Shown here one piece after another: positions 1 to 9,289 of a stretch of DNA of 64,000 nucleotides. The notes under the pieces were generated by a model. The model did not search any database, was not told the DNA's origin, and saw only the letters and a list, made by a program, of their open reading frames with translations. The stretch covers positions 2,752,501-2,816,500 of the forward strand of contig NZ_CP162139.1 in assembly GCF_040833985.1 (NCBI RefSeq), given 5' to 3'. Each line of letters begins with the position of its first letter. Position 1 is the stretch's first letter. The translations under genes and the position numbers were made by a program. Source of the stretch: Leptospira sp. WS4.C2 (GTDB lineage Bacteria > Spirochaetota > Leptospiria > Leptospirales > Leptospiraceae).

Positions 1-129
1 ACTGGTGGAAAACAAATCAAAGAAGGTTTGGATTGGGACACTAACTGGGATAGACCTTATTCCGTAACAGGAATTCGTCCCCAAACCAATTCAATCTATG
101 CTGAAGTTCGGTATTCCATTCTATTCTAA
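1..129 (+). CDS. C-terminal end of an outer-membrane beta-barrel protein (partial)
   Basis: An open frame from base 1 to a TAA at 127-129 encodes the last 42 residues of a protein that begins outside the window. The end reads AEVRYSILF, with alternating hydrophobic residues and a terminal Phe, the usual C-terminal signal of outer-membrane barrels recognised by BamA. A TonB-dependent receptor is plausible but cannot be shown from this fragment. The next gene starts 11 bases later with its own Shine-Dalgarno, so the two are probably co-transcribed. Confidence 0.6.
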   Translation, partial: TGGKQIKEGLDWDTNWDRPYSVTGIRPQTNSIYAEVRYSILF

Positions 130-140
130 GGAGAATCCCA

Positions 141-1856
141 ATGAAAAAACTATTCACTGCAATCTTACTTCTTTCCTTATCTTTTCAATGTAAAGTTTTT
201 AAACCCTCAGACCTAGATCCATCAGAAGACTTAGGAACTTTACAAACATTACTTAGGTATCTCGCTTTATCAGATGCTTTCAATACTTATAGCCAAACGA
301 TCGCCTTTATGAAGTTTACGGATCCCAATGGAAATCCGTATGCAAGTGGGATCGTTGACTATTCTGTTTTCAATGAGGCAGATGAAAATGGAGTTTCCAC
401 ATCGCCTTTTGGAGAAACAGGAAATGTCCAAACCTATACGCTTACATTAGATTTACAGGGAAGAGGATTTTTATTCTTTAGCGAAAGAGGAATTGCTACT
501 TTAAATGTTAAAAACTCAGGGAATGCAACTGTCGGGACCACTTCCTTTAGGATCTATAACGGGATCACCAAACAAGCACATAGTTTCCTTTCCACAACGG
601 GATCAATCATTCCCACCATGGAAGACATTTCCAATTTTAGAAATAATTTTGCATCAGCTTTCCTAACACCCCTTGGGGCAGCCAACGGAAGACAGTTTCT
701 ATTTGCGGAAATTAGTACTTCCTATATAGCGGTAGACAACAATGATTCTGTTGGTTACATAATTTCGAGCGCAGATGGTGAAAACTATGATCAGGTTACT
801 AAAATCAAAGGAGTTACCATCAACACCAGACCAACGACTAAAAGCCAATTAAAAATCTCACAACCAACATTTAACGGCACTGATTATGTTTTTTTTCTGT
901 CAGAAGAATTGGATAATTATCCTGCTTTCACTTTTTTATCCAACCGAAACTTATTTGTGCAAATTCCTGCCGCATTTACACCATCGGAAGTTACTGTTCA
1001 AGAAAAAACACTCCCTACAGGTCACCGTTTATTCTCGCAAGACATTAGTTCCTGGTTTTATCCTACCCTATATGTAGGGAATAATCGTTATATGATCACC
1101 CCTTATGATACTACCACGGCACAATATAGACCCGCCCTTGTGCAATTAGATTCAAATAATTTTACAGATTTATACAATGGTTTTAGCTGCCTAAACACTT
1201 TCCCAAATATAAATTTCATCGCATTTCAAGTGGTGTCGCATTCTGGCAATAATTACTTACAATGCCAAACCAATGCCTTAGGTACAACATATCTTGCGAA
1301 TAGCATTCGAACTTCAGATCTTTCTACAAACAATATAATATTCGATGCTGTTTCACCCATTACTTTTAATTCTCCAGTGTTCGCACAAGGAGATCGTTTA
1401 GTAGCATTGTTAAATAATGCCGGAACCTATGTCGGTTATACCTTCCCAAATGGATCCTATGCGTCTTCAAATCCGACGATAACAAAAAACACAAACCCAA
1501 TTACTAATTTCACAAGTTCTTTTGCGATATCAGACCCTCACCTAAGAGCTGTAAAAAGTTCAAATTCTGTGGACTACTTCATTCTCTCGAATCAAGCAAA
1601 CTTCTCAGCACCCACAGTTCAAATTATAAAATCAAGTGACAATATGTCTACGGCATTTACTTTACCTAACCCTCCCTCAGACTATCCTATTTCATTTTAT
1701 AATCTGGAACAGATCCAATCAGCAAATGGGAAATTAAATTTACTCTGGTCCACATCGGTAAACCTAGGAGTGGGATCTCGGACCATTTACCTCACCCGTT
1801 TGACAAACGATGATGGAACCTGGGAAACACTTCCTAAGTTAATCAAAATACGATAG
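141..1856 (+). CDS. Large lipoprotein of unknown function
   Basis: A 571-residue exported protein. The N-terminus is basic then hydrophobic, with a spirochaete-type lipobox LSFQC, so Cys17 is the likely lipidated residue. The start is well placed: AAGGAG lies a few bases upstream of the ATG. The body is rich in Asn, Ser, Thr and aromatic residues, and has segments such as SSADGENYD and IKSSDNMST that recall the Asp-box/BNR turns of beta-propellers, but I cannot assign a family. It follows directly on an outer-membrane barrel gene, so it may be that barrel's surface or periplasmic partner (inference). Confidence 0.75.
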   Translation: MKKLFTAILLLSLSFQCKVFKPSDLDPSEDLGTLQTLLRYLALSDAFNTYSQTIAFMKFTDPNGNPYASGIVDYSVFNEADENGVSTSPFGETGNVQTYTLTLDLQGRGFLFFSERGIATLNVKNSGNATVGTTSFRIYNGITKQAHSFLSTTGSIIPTMEDISNFRNNFASAFLTPLGAANGRQFLFAEISTSYIAVDNNDSVGYIISSADGENYDQVTKIKGVTINTRPTTKSQLKISQPTFNGTDYVFFLSEELDNYPAFTFLSNRNLFVQIPAAFTPSEVTVQEKTLPTGHRLFSQDISSWFYPTLYVGNNRYMITPYDTTTAQYRPALVQLDSNNFTDLYNGFSCLNTFPNINFIAFQVVSHSGNNYLQCQTNALGTTYLANSIRTSDLSTNNIIFDAVSPITFNSPVFAQGDRLVALLNNAGTYVGYTFPNGSYASSNPTITKNTNPITNFTSSFAISDPHLRAVKSSNSVDYFILSNQANFSAPTVQIIKSSDNMSTAFTLPNPPSDYPISFYNLEQIQSANGKLNLLWSTSVNLGVGSRTIYLTRLTNDDGTWETLPKLIKIR

Positions 1857-1862
1857 TTGTTA

Positions 1863-2777
1863 CTACTTCGGAAATGTTGTATTTTCTTTCAAAAAAGAAT
1901 TCACGATCGATTCATACTCATCCGGCCGCAGATCGATCGACTTACAATGGTTAGCTCCCCATTCAGTGATAAACAACTGTTTGTGATTCGATTTTAAATT
2001 CTGAAAAATCTCTTCGGAATGAGAAACAGGTGTGATTTCATCAGACTTAGAATGAATGAGTAGGACAGGTTGGGATATGTATTTAGCTGATTTTTTCGGA
2101 GATACTTCATCCACAAGAAAGTCTGCTCGCAGTTCCGCAATCGAAAGGGCAATCGGAGAAAGAAATAAAACCAGAGGGGAATAAAAATCCACCGCTCTTT
2201 TTTCTACTATCGAACGCATATCCATAAAGGGAGAGTCTGCAATCACAAAAGCAAAATCATTTCGACCTTCTGCATATTGTAATGCTGTAGCTGCCCCAAA
2301 AGAGACACCGAAGATCCCAATTTGTTCCTCTGGAACCGTACTAATTTCGGAAAAAAATTCGATAGCTCGCTCTAAATCAAGTTTTTCATAAAATCCGTAC
2401 GTTCCGTATTCTCCTGCACTCTCTCCATGGTGACGGGCATCATAAGCAAACAAACTGCAACCTCGTTTCCAAAACAGAGGAGCATATTTCAGAACCCCAT
2501 ATCGGGTCCTTGTATGTCCATGAAGCAAAACAACACCGCATTTTTTTTTCTTAGGATTTTTGAAATACCAACCACGAAGTCGTAGACTTCCATTTTGGAA
2601 ACGAATGGATTCTGGTTCTGGGAGTCCAAAATCCGCAACTGACTTAATTTTTAATTTAGCCCGATCCTCTTCTAAATTTGAGATGGGAAAAGTGACAACA
2701 GAGGATGAAAAAAAATAACCTGCACCTAGCAAAAAAAAGGCGAAAAATATGACGAACGTACTGAGAATCTTTTTCAT
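1863..2777 (-). CDS. Membrane-anchored alpha/beta hydrolase
   Basis: A 304-residue serine hydrolase of the alpha/beta fold. An N-terminal hydrophobic segment (about residues 4-28) is a signal anchor or signal peptide. Then come the oxyanion-hole HGHTR (86-90), the nucleophile elbow GVSFG with Ser159, a candidate acid Asp246 in SKSDEITP, and a candidate His277 in GANHC. The triad order and spacing fit the BAAT/prolyl-oligopeptidase-like hydrolases of the YqkD type. The substrate is unknown. It converges on the upstream lipoprotein gene with a 6-base gap. Confidence 0.82.
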   Translation of the reverse strand: MKKILSTFVIFFAFFLLGAGYFFSSSVVTFPISNLEEDRAKLKIKSVADFGLPEPESIRFQNGSLRLRGWYFKNPKKKKCGVVLLHGHTRTRYGVLKYAPLFWKRGCSLFAYDARHHGESAGEYGTYGFYEKLDLERAIEFFSEISTVPEEQIGIFGVSFGAATALQYAEGRNDFAFVIADSPFMDMRSIVEKRAVDFYSPLVLFLSPIALSIAELRADFLVDEVSPKKSAKYISQPVLLIHSKSDEITPVSHSEEIFQNLKSNHKQLFITEWGANHCKSIDLRPDEYESIVNSFLKENTTFPK

Positions 2778-2906
2778 TAAAGGAAGCCTTCTTGGAAAAA
2801 TCTAGGAGAGTCCACAATTGGAAAAGCGAATTTTCCAAAATGCCAGTTTTTGATGAGAAAAAGAATTGCCTACTTAAGAACTTCCCTTCATTTCTAAAGG
2901 AAATCT

Positions 2907-3524
2907 ATGAAACCATATTTAGCGAGCCTATCTCTCCTCCTTAGCCTTTCTTTTGCAAATTGTCGTACAATGGATGCTGCCGTCCAATATCCAGAATCGG
3001 GAAAAACAGATTTAGGGATTTCCAAAGTTGCCGTTTTGCTTTTTGACATAGAAGAAGCAAAATGGGGGGACGAGTTCACCGACGCAGTTTCATTACAAAT
3101 TGCAAAACTTCTTCCGATTAAAGTGATCGAAAGGGAACAACTTTCTAAAGTTGTCAACGAACAAAGTTTCTCAAAAACGGGAATTATCGACACACAAACA
3201 GCCGTTCGCCTAGGGAAAGTTTTAGGAGTCGATGCACTCATCTTCGGTCGGGGATCCGCTCTCAAAAGATATGACGAAAAAGGGAAACTCATCCCCAACC
3301 TAGTAGATACAGTTTCTTTGAAGATTGTTCATATCGAATCTGGACATGTCATCGTCAATGCTCGTAAAAAACCAGGCGCAGATTGGACTGTGGGCCGCTT
3401 AATCCAATATAGTTTGGGGCTCGGCCTTGTTTGGAGCCGCGAAGACATATTACTTTCCACAAGCGAATATGATTTTGTAGCGGAAAGTTTAGTTGAACGT
3501 ATCGTTTCAGAACTTCGTAAATAA
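2907..3524 (+). CDS. CsgG-like lipoprotein
   Basis: A 205-residue predicted lipoprotein with signal peptide and lipobox SFANC (Cys19). Residues about 40-115 follow the CsgG/TolB-N-like pattern: a first strand KVAVLLFDIEEA, a helix with DAVSLQIAKLL, then KVIEREQLSKVVNEQ and GKVLGVDALIFGRG. Proteins of this family sit at the outer membrane or assemble there as secretion or regulatory modules; the specific role here is unknown. Only 27 bases separate it from dps, so the two may share a transcript. Confidence 0.78.
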   Translation: MKPYLASLSLLLSLSFANCRTMDAAVQYPESGKTDLGISKVAVLLFDIEEAKWGDEFTDAVSLQIAKLLPIKVIEREQLSKVVNEQSFSKTGIIDTQTAVRLGKVLGVDALIFGRGSALKRYDEKGKLIPNLVDTVSLKIVHIESGHVIVNARKKPGADWTVGRLIQYSLGLGLVWSREDILLSTSEYDFVAESLVERIVSELRK

Positions 3525-3551
3525 TCATTTAGATTTAAATAAAGGACAATC

Positions 3552-4022
3552 ATGAAAATCAACATAGGAATTCCGGAAGAAGAAAGAAGTGCCATCTCTG
3601 AGTCTTTAAAAAAACTCTTGGCAGATACGTACACTCTGTACCAAAAAACTCATAGTTACCATTGGAATGTAACAGGCCCTATGTTCCAAACTCTGCATAT
3701 CTTATTTATGACTCAGTATACAGAGCTTTGGAATGCGATTGACCCCATTGCAGAAAGAATTAGGTCCCTAGGTTATTATGCTCCTATGGGCGGATGGGAA
3801 TTTGCAAAATATTCAAGTATCGCAGAAGACAAAGAAGTCCCGAAAGCCAAAGAAATGATTAAACATTTGGTAGAAGGAAATGAAGCAGTGATACGCACAG
3901 CACGTGCTGCTTATGAGCCAGCAGAAAAAGGAAATGACCAAGCCACATTGGATCTACTCACTCAACGTCTAGACATTCACGAAAAAACGGCTTGGATGTT
4001 ACGTTCGTTACTCGAAGAATAA
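3552..4022 (+). CDS. dps: Dps-family DNA-binding ferritin-like protein
   Basis: A 156-residue protein of normal Dps length. Dps forms a dodecamer that oxidises and stores iron with hydrogen peroxide and protects DNA in stressed or starved cells. Ferroxidase residues are visible: His37 in the [10 protein letters not shown] motif, His49, and Asp64/Glu68 in AIDPIAERI. The short N-terminus carries few lysines, so direct DNA binding is uncertain. AAAGGA precedes the ATG. It lies just downstream of a CsgG-like lipoprotein gene, which is an unusual neighbour. Confidence 0.95.
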   Translation: MKINIGIPEEERSAISESLKKLLADTYTLYQKTHSYHWNVTGPMFQTLHILFMTQYTELWNAIDPIAERIRSLGYYAPMGGWEFAKYSSIAEDKEVPKAKEMIKHLVEGNEAVIRTARAAYEPAEKGNDQATLDLLTQRLDIHEKTAWMLRSLLEE

Positions 4023-4065
4023 AAGATTTAAAAACCTTCATTTTAGTTTGCGTGAAGTGAACTTT

Positions 4066-4079
4066 CAAGGGAACCCTTG
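4066..4079. terminator. Small palindrome between converging genes
   Basis: CAAGGG and CCCTTG form perfect 6-base arms around two bases, in the 87-base gap between dps and the converging hydrolase gene. It could be a two-way transcription terminator, but no clear T-run follows on either strand and the loop is too short as written. Confidence 0.3.
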
Positions 4080-4109
4080 GATTCTTCCATTGAATTCAAG
4101 GATCATCTT

Positions 4110-4904
4110 TTACGGCTGCTTTTGAAACCACTGCATTAATATTTCCAAATATTCTTTCTGGTCTGTGTAATGGATGTAATGTCCACCTCCAGGAATACTA
4201 ACCATGGATAAGCGAGAGAAAGTTTCTCCGATCAATAACTTATCTGCCTCCGTGATATACTCTGAGGACCCACCGACGATAAACAAAGTATTCGTACCAG
4301 AGGAAATCTTTTCCGGAAAAGGATGATCAAAGACTCGTCTCGCTTGATTCAGTCCCGCGACATTCAGTTTCCAACGATACTCTCCTGTATCCAACCTCTC
4401 CAAACTCATCTGTAAAAATTGACGAATAAAAGTATCAGGCAGATACTTTCCCATTTCTTGGTCGATATCGGTTCGTGAAGAAAATCCAACGAGGGGAAAA
4501 GACATGGATGCAATTTCTTTGTCATAAACGAAAGGATAAGACCTTGGTGCTATATCCTGAACGATCAGAGCCTTTAAAACACCTTGATGTGTAAAATCAA
4601 AATACATAGCCACAAGGCCACCCATGGAATGTCCGAGTAAAATTGGATTTTGGATTTGATTGTCATTTAAGAATTCTTCTAAATCCTCAGACATTAGTTT
4701 TATGGAATGTTCATTTGTATGAGGAGAGTCCCCATGATTTCTTTGATCGATTGTATAAACAGATCCAAATTCAGAAAGTGCCTTTGCCACCGTAACCCAG
4801 TTTTTGGAAGAACCAAATAACCCATGTAAGATGATGATATCGCCCACCGATTTTTGATTTTCTGAACCTTTGGAAAAAGGGTAATGTTTAAAACTTAATT
4901 TCAA
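4110..4904 (-). CDS. Alpha/beta hydrolase (YbfF-like esterase)
   Basis: A 264-residue cytoplasmic alpha/beta hydrolase with no signal peptide. Visible motifs are the oxyanion loop HGLFG (27-31), DQRNHGDS (53-60), the nucleophile elbow GHSMGG with Ser93, and a C-terminal catalytic His in GGGHYIHY. This arrangement is typical of YbfF-type esterases that act on short or medium acyl esters. It sits upstream of nothing obvious in its direction and ends facing dps. Confidence 0.85.
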   Translation of the reverse strand: MKLSFKHYPFSKGSENQKSVGDIIILHGLFGSSKNWVTVAKALSEFGSVYTIDQRNHGDSPHTNEHSIKLMSEDLEEFLNDNQIQNPILLGHSMGGLVAMYFDFTHQGVLKALIVQDIAPRSYPFVYDKEIASMSFPLVGFSSRTDIDQEMGKYLPDTFIRQFLQMSLERLDTGEYRWKLNVAGLNQARRVFDHPFPEKISSGTNTLFIVGGSSEYITEADKLLIGETFSRLSMVSIPGGGHYIHYTDQKEYLEILMQWFQKQP

Positions 4905-4930
4905 GAAAAAACCCTCTTAACAAAAACTCT

Positions 4931-6034
4931 CTATCGAAAACATTCTTTCTTTAGAATTAACAAATGAGGAAGGATTTGTTTTTTTTCTCTCGGGCCCACT
5001 TCTGATGCATACCGAATCATTTGACCTATCTCAGATTTGATCCCTTCCCCCACAGGCGAAAAACAAGGAATGGAATCAGGATCCTTTGTCATAGAATGTA
5101 AATTTGCAACTAAGTCTTTTGTGTATAAACTTACATAATTACCTGTAGGAAAAAGATAAATATAACGAAGTTTTCCTTTACGCATTTCTTCCAATCGGCA
5201 TTTTAAATCGGTTCCACATTCGATAGTTGGCATACTTTCCGATGCAAGAAAACCGGCGTAATCCGAATGTTTTGTTTTAGGATAGGATTCGAGTAACTTC
5301 CAAAAGTAATTGGAATCCACATAGTATTTTCCCGATGCATAATCATATAATAACTTGGTTTGGTGGCGTTTTAAAAATTCCAGGGTTGCAGGGTCATTAT
5401 CAGGTTTGATCCCTTTTTCGTTCATAAGATCGATAGTTTTCTTTAAAAAAAAGCCAGCTTTGGCACGTAGAAAAATAAAATCATCACCTGTAAATTTTCC
5501 AGAACCGGAAACTTGAAAGATCGTATCCGTGATTTCTTGTTTTGCCGCGAAATCAATGTTTTTCGAAAGAACCATTCTTTCTGCTTCGAATAACAATGTA
5601 GAGAGATATTGTTTCGGTGAAACAGAACGTACCACCGAACGTTTGATAAATCCAGAAAGACCATCTTCTAACTTAACAGGGATCCAATCTTCTTTGGGGC
5701 TTTCCAGGGAATCCTTATCAAAAGAAACTGGTTCTCCAAATTTGAGTTTACGCAAAACATCACTTTTCTGATCAGCAAACAAGTGCAAGTTCAGCCCAAT
5801 CACCGGAATTACAATCAAAGAATTGGAATCCCGTTTGCGAAGTTCAGAAGGTTTTGTTTGTTTGTTTTTTTCCTGAATGGTTGGTTCCGCCATAAGAGTA
5901 CCAACAAACAAAGAAATTATGAGGGCTGACCCAACGGAAAAAAACAATCGAGATTGAAAAAGAAAAAAATTTCCAAAATTAAAAGACAGATACCCTCTAC
6001 GAAATTGTTTCATCAGCAAAGGGCACAAGTTCAT
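4931..6034 (-). CDS. Exported protein with an SH3-like domain
   Basis: About 367 residues. The frame stays open upstream into the aminotransferase gene, but ATG codons at 6034 and 6013 directly after that gene's stop are better starts; 6034 is used here. A hydrophobic segment (LFFSVGSALIISLFVG) followed by MAEP suggests a signal peptide. Next comes a bacterial SH3-like region: LNLHLFADQKSDVLRKL, then DWIPVKLEDGLSGFIKRSVV. Such domains often bind cell-wall peptides. The C-terminal half is not recognised. It probably shares a transcript with the aminotransferase. Confidence 0.7.
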   Translation of the reverse strand: MNLCPLLMKQFRRGYLSFNFGNFFLFQSRLFFSVGSALIISLFVGTLMAEPTIQEKNKQTKPSELRKRDSNSLIVIPVIGLNLHLFADQKSDVLRKLKFGEPVSFDKDSLESPKEDWIPVKLEDGLSGFIKRSVVRSVSPKQYLSTLLFEAERMVLSKNIDFAAKQEITDTIFQVSGSGKFTGDDFIFLRAKAGFFLKKTIDLMNEKGIKPDNDPATLEFLKRHQTKLLYDYASGKYYVDSNYFWKLLESYPKTKHSDYAGFLASESMPTIECGTDLKCRLEEMRKGKLRYIYLFPTGNYVSLYTKDLVANLHSMTKDPDSIPCFSPVGEGIKSEIGQMIRYASEVGPREKKQILPHLLILKKECFR

Positions 6035-6035
6035 T

Positions 6036-7253
6036 TTACTTTTGTAAATCCAGAACCATTTGTTTGATGCGAGAGACACCTTTTTCAATGTCCTTATCAC
6101 CTAACGCATAAGACAATCGAATGGCTTTATCATCCCCGAAAGCAATCCCCGGAACCGCTGCCACATTGTACTTATCAAGTAGAATATCGCAAAAAAGTTT
6201 GGAGTAGGAACTTTCTTTTTTCTCAGCTACTAATTTCTGAAACGCGTGCGTTTCGTAAACACCAGAGATATAAGGGAAAGCATAAAAAGCACCTTCTGGC
6301 ATCCGACATTCAAACCCAGGAATTTCTCGCAAAAGTCCCACAATGAGTTTACGTCTTTTGTCAAAAGCCTTTAACATATCGGCAACAGGAGTTTGATCCC
6401 CAGTGAGTGCCGCCTCTGCTGCTGCTTGCGAAATGGAAGAAGCATTGCTTGTGGATTGGCCTTGCATGGTATCCATGTTTTTTACAATCTCAACATTCCC
6501 TGCTCCGTATCCAATCCTCCAACCAGTCATGGAATAGGCTTTGGACACTCCATTCACCACAAAGGTTTTTTCCTTCATAATTGGCGAAATCATGGCTGGA
6601 TTTACAAATTCCAATCCATCATAAATGATTTTTTCGTAGATATCATCCGAAACTGTAATGATGTCTTTTGGTTCCAGAACCTTGACCAATGCTTCCACAT
6701 CCGAACGAGTGTATGCAGCACCAGTTGGGTTCGATGGTGAGTTAAAAATAAAAACTTTTGTTTTAGGAGTGATGGACTTTTCCAATTGTTCGGCAGTGAT
6801 TTTGAATCCACTGGAAATATCAGTCGCAACAATCACAGGAGTTCCTTCCGCAAGCCTTACGATGTCCGCATAACTCACCCAATACGGTGCAGGAATGATG
6901 ACCTCGTCGCCTGGATTTAAAGTTGCCATAAAAAAATTGTAGAGAACCTGCTTTCCCCCTGTTCCCACAATGATTTGGTTCTTTTCGTATTTCAGACCGT
7001 TGTCGGTTTCGAATTTACGAATGATTGCCTCTTTCAAAGAAACAGTTCCACTCACGGGAGTGTATTTGGTTTTCCCCTGGTCCATTGCTTTTTTGGCAGC
7101 TTCTTTGATATGCACCGGCGTATCAAAGTCAGGTTCCCCTGCACCAAATCCAACAACGTCAAGTCCACTCGCTTTCAATTGGTTTGCTTTCGCAGTGATC
7201 GCGAGTGTGGGAGAAGGTTCTACGACATCCAGTCGTCTTGCTACAAGTTTCAT
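6036..7253 (-). CDS. aspC: Aspartate aminotransferase (class I, PLP)
   Basis: A 405-residue class-I pyridoxal-phosphate aminotransferase that exchanges amino groups between aspartate and 2-oxoglutarate. Landmarks are the GAGEPDFDTP substrate loop (38-46), SNPTG (174-178), DDIYEK (203-208) and the PLP lysine Lys238 in NGVSKAYSMTGWRIGYG. A C-terminal Arg in AIRLSYAL is the probable carboxylate-binding residue. The family also contains prephenate and aromatic aminotransferases, so the exact substrate is inferred. It starts 8 bases after the helicase gene and is likely in one operon with it. Confidence 0.9.
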   Translation of the reverse strand: MKLVARRLDVVEPSPTLAITAKANQLKASGLDVVGFGAGEPDFDTPVHIKEAAKKAMDQGKTKYTPVSGTVSLKEAIIRKFETDNGLKYEKNQIIVGTGGKQVLYNFFMATLNPGDEVIIPAPYWVSYADIVRLAEGTPVIVATDISSGFKITAEQLEKSITPKTKVFIFNSPSNPTGAAYTRSDVEALVKVLEPKDIITVSDDIYEKIIYDGLEFVNPAMISPIMKEKTFVVNGVSKAYSMTGWRIGYGAGNVEIVKNMDTMQGQSTSNASSISQAAAEAALTGDQTPVADMLKAFDKRRKLIVGLLREIPGFECRMPEGAFYAFPYISGVYETHAFQKLVAEKKESSYSKLFCDILLDKYNVAAVPGIAFGDDKAIRLSYALGDKDIEKGVSRIKQMVLDLQK

Positions 7254-7261
7254 TCTATCCT

Positions 7262-8959
7262 CTATTTAGTGAGTAATTCTTCCGATACAGTTTCTTTAAA
7301 CTGATCCAAAGTATAAATTTCATATTCATACCCTTGTTCGGTGAGGAAGAGCTGCCTGTTTTGTCCAAATCTCTCTTCGTTTGTATCACGCGAAATCAGT
7401 GAGTAAAAAATGGCCGTATTGTCTTGAGACTTCGGACGAAGGATCCGCCCCAATCGCTGTGCCTCTTCTTGTCTGGAACCAAAAGTTCCCGATACCTGGA
7501 TGGCAATGTTTGCATCTGGTAAATCGATAGAAAAGTTTGCCACCTTCGACACCACAAGTTGTTTGATTTGACCAGAACGAAACGCTTGGTAAAGTTCCTG
7601 TCTTTCTGGAAGAGGAGTTTTTCCTGTAATCAAAGGGATTTTGAAGGTTTGCGAAATTTCTTCTAACTGATTGATGTATTGACCAATAATCAAAATGTTG
7701 TTAGTCGAATGTTTCTTCAGAATATAACTAATCGCACGTAGTTTCTCTGGGTTTTCTGATGCCAAACGAAATTTTTCACGGTCATCTGCAACAGAATACT
7801 TCATACGAAGGTCATCTTCCATAGGAACTCGGATCTCCACACAATTGGCTTCCGCAATCCAAGATTTTGCTTCGAGTTCTTTCCAAGGCACATCGTATTT
7901 TTTAGGTCCGATCAGGGAGAACACATCTTCTTCGAGTCCATCTTCCCGAACAAGAGTTGCTGTAAGACCTAACCTACGTTTGGCCTGGAGTTCTGATGTC
8001 ATACGAAATACAGGTGCTGGTAGTAAGTGAACCTCATCATAAACGATAAGACCCCAATTGTTCGCACTGAAGATATGGAAGTGGGTGAAGTCTCCACCTT
8101 TTTTCTTTCTATGAGTTAAGATATTGTATGTCGCAATGGTGATCGGTTTGATTTCTTTCATCTCACCTGAATATTCACCAATGTCAGACTCAGGAATATC
8201 CGTTTTGTCTAAAATTTCATTTCTCCACTGACGGATGGACAAAGTGTTCGTTACAAGGATGAGCGTTTCTGCCCCAACAATTTGCATCACCCCCATCCCC
8301 ACGATGGTTTTTCCCGCACCGCAAGGAAGAACGACTACACCTGATCCCCCTTCGTTACGTCCACCAGCATGAAACGCTTCCACAGAAGCTCTTTGGTAGT
8401 CACGCATTCCAAACTTAATTCCACCTTTTGTCGTAGGACGTAAGTTAAATGGATATTTGTTTCCTTCATCGTAACCCGCAAGGTCTTCCACAGGAAAACC
8501 AATTTTGATTAACGCTTGTTTGATGTGACCACGGTATTCTTTTTTAATACGAATTTTATCACCTTCCATTCCATCCACAAAGGGTTGAACGGCCCGGTTA
8601 TTTGCAATCTCAGTGATGAATCCTTTTTCATTGGAAATGATATACAATTCCCCAGATTCTTCCTTCACCAATTTTACTTTTCCATAACGAGAGATTTGTT
8701 CTCTCACTTCATTCATTACATTCTTTGGAACGGAATAACGAGCAAACTTAGTTAAACCTTCAATGATCTCTTCGGCACTCATTTTAATGGATGCTGCGTT
8801 CCACAAGGATAGTGGAGAAATGCGATAGGTATGCATATATTCCGGGCTTTTTTCGAGCTCGGCAAACTTGGCAATGAGGTCCCGACAGGCTTCAAATTCT
8901 GGGTTATCCACCTCAAGAAGCATCGTTTTGTCACTTTGTACGGTAAGTGGCTTGGTCAT
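7262..8959 (-). CDS. XPB/Ssl2-type DNA repair helicase
   Basis: A 565-residue superfamily-2 helicase of the bacterial XPB group. Residues 1-170 form the N-terminal damage-recognition-like part. Motif I LPCGAGKT is at 211-218 and motif II DEVH at 308-311. Motif III is LTATLVREDG, and its RED triplet is diagnostic of XPB. The RecA-like second half ends with QEEAQRLGRILRPK (motif VI). XPB opens DNA at damage in archaea and eukaryotes; in bacteria the role is less defined. No Bax1-like nuclease partner is visible nearby. Confidence 0.92.
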   Translation of the reverse strand: MTKPLTVQSDKTMLLEVDNPEFEACRDLIAKFAELEKSPEYMHTYRISPLSLWNAASIKMSAEEIIEGLTKFARYSVPKNVMNEVREQISRYGKVKLVKEESGELYIISNEKGFITEIANNRAVQPFVDGMEGDKIRIKKEYRGHIKQALIKIGFPVEDLAGYDEGNKYPFNLRPTTKGGIKFGMRDYQRASVEAFHAGGRNEGGSGVVVLPCGAGKTIVGMGVMQIVGAETLILVTNTLSIRQWRNEILDKTDIPESDIGEYSGEMKEIKPITIATYNILTHRKKKGGDFTHFHIFSANNWGLIVYDEVHLLPAPVFRMTSELQAKRRLGLTATLVREDGLEEDVFSLIGPKKYDVPWKELEAKSWIAEANCVEIRVPMEDDLRMKYSVADDREKFRLASENPEKLRAISYILKKHSTNNILIIGQYINQLEEISQTFKIPLITGKTPLPERQELYQAFRSGQIKQLVVSKVANFSIDLPDANIAIQVSGTFGSRQEEAQRLGRILRPKSQDNTAIFYSLISRDTNEERFGQNRQLFLTEQGYEYEIYTLDQFKETVSEELLTK

Positions 8960-9208
8960 GGTAGTTCCCTCTCAATTTAACCAGGCTGGGAAGAGAAACC
9001 GCCCTGTCAACCCATTTGATTTTAATAGATTTTGGATGCCATTTCGCCCCCTTTTTCAGGCAAATGGAGAATTTTTCGAACGAATTGGAAAGTGTGACCG
9101 TCTAATATCAGTTATCCTATAACCAAAACTTCTAAATAATTGATTTGACTTTTTCCATTTTGAGTGGGCGTTCCCCAATCTCACCACTACCAAACTTTCT
9201 TTTTCCAA

Positions 9209-9273
9209 GGGTCAGGCTACTCCGGGGTGCGCTAACGCTTCCGTCCCCCGCCATCTAACGATGGCAGGTGACC
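9209..9273. repeat. GC-rich foldable intergenic element
   Basis: The 330-base gap 8960-9289 contains no gene. Near its right end is a compact GC-rich block that can fold into a branched structure. Outer arms GGTCA (9210-9214) and TGACC (9269-9273) enclose two hairpins. One is GGGG (9224-9227) with CCCC (9245-9248), containing GCG/CGC around CTAA. The other is GCCATC (9250-9255) with GATGGC (9260-9265) around TAAC. On the minus strand it lies just after the dusA stop, so it could be part of that transcript's 3' end. A REP-like dispersed repeat is the main alternative. Confidence 0.5.
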
Positions 9274-9289
9274 TTCGCCCTCCGTATCC

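Noticed and set aside
9209..9273. tRNA gene
   Set aside because: The block folds into a branched form, but it lacks the T-loop GTTCGA motif, the anticodon arm length and an acceptor stem, and is too short.
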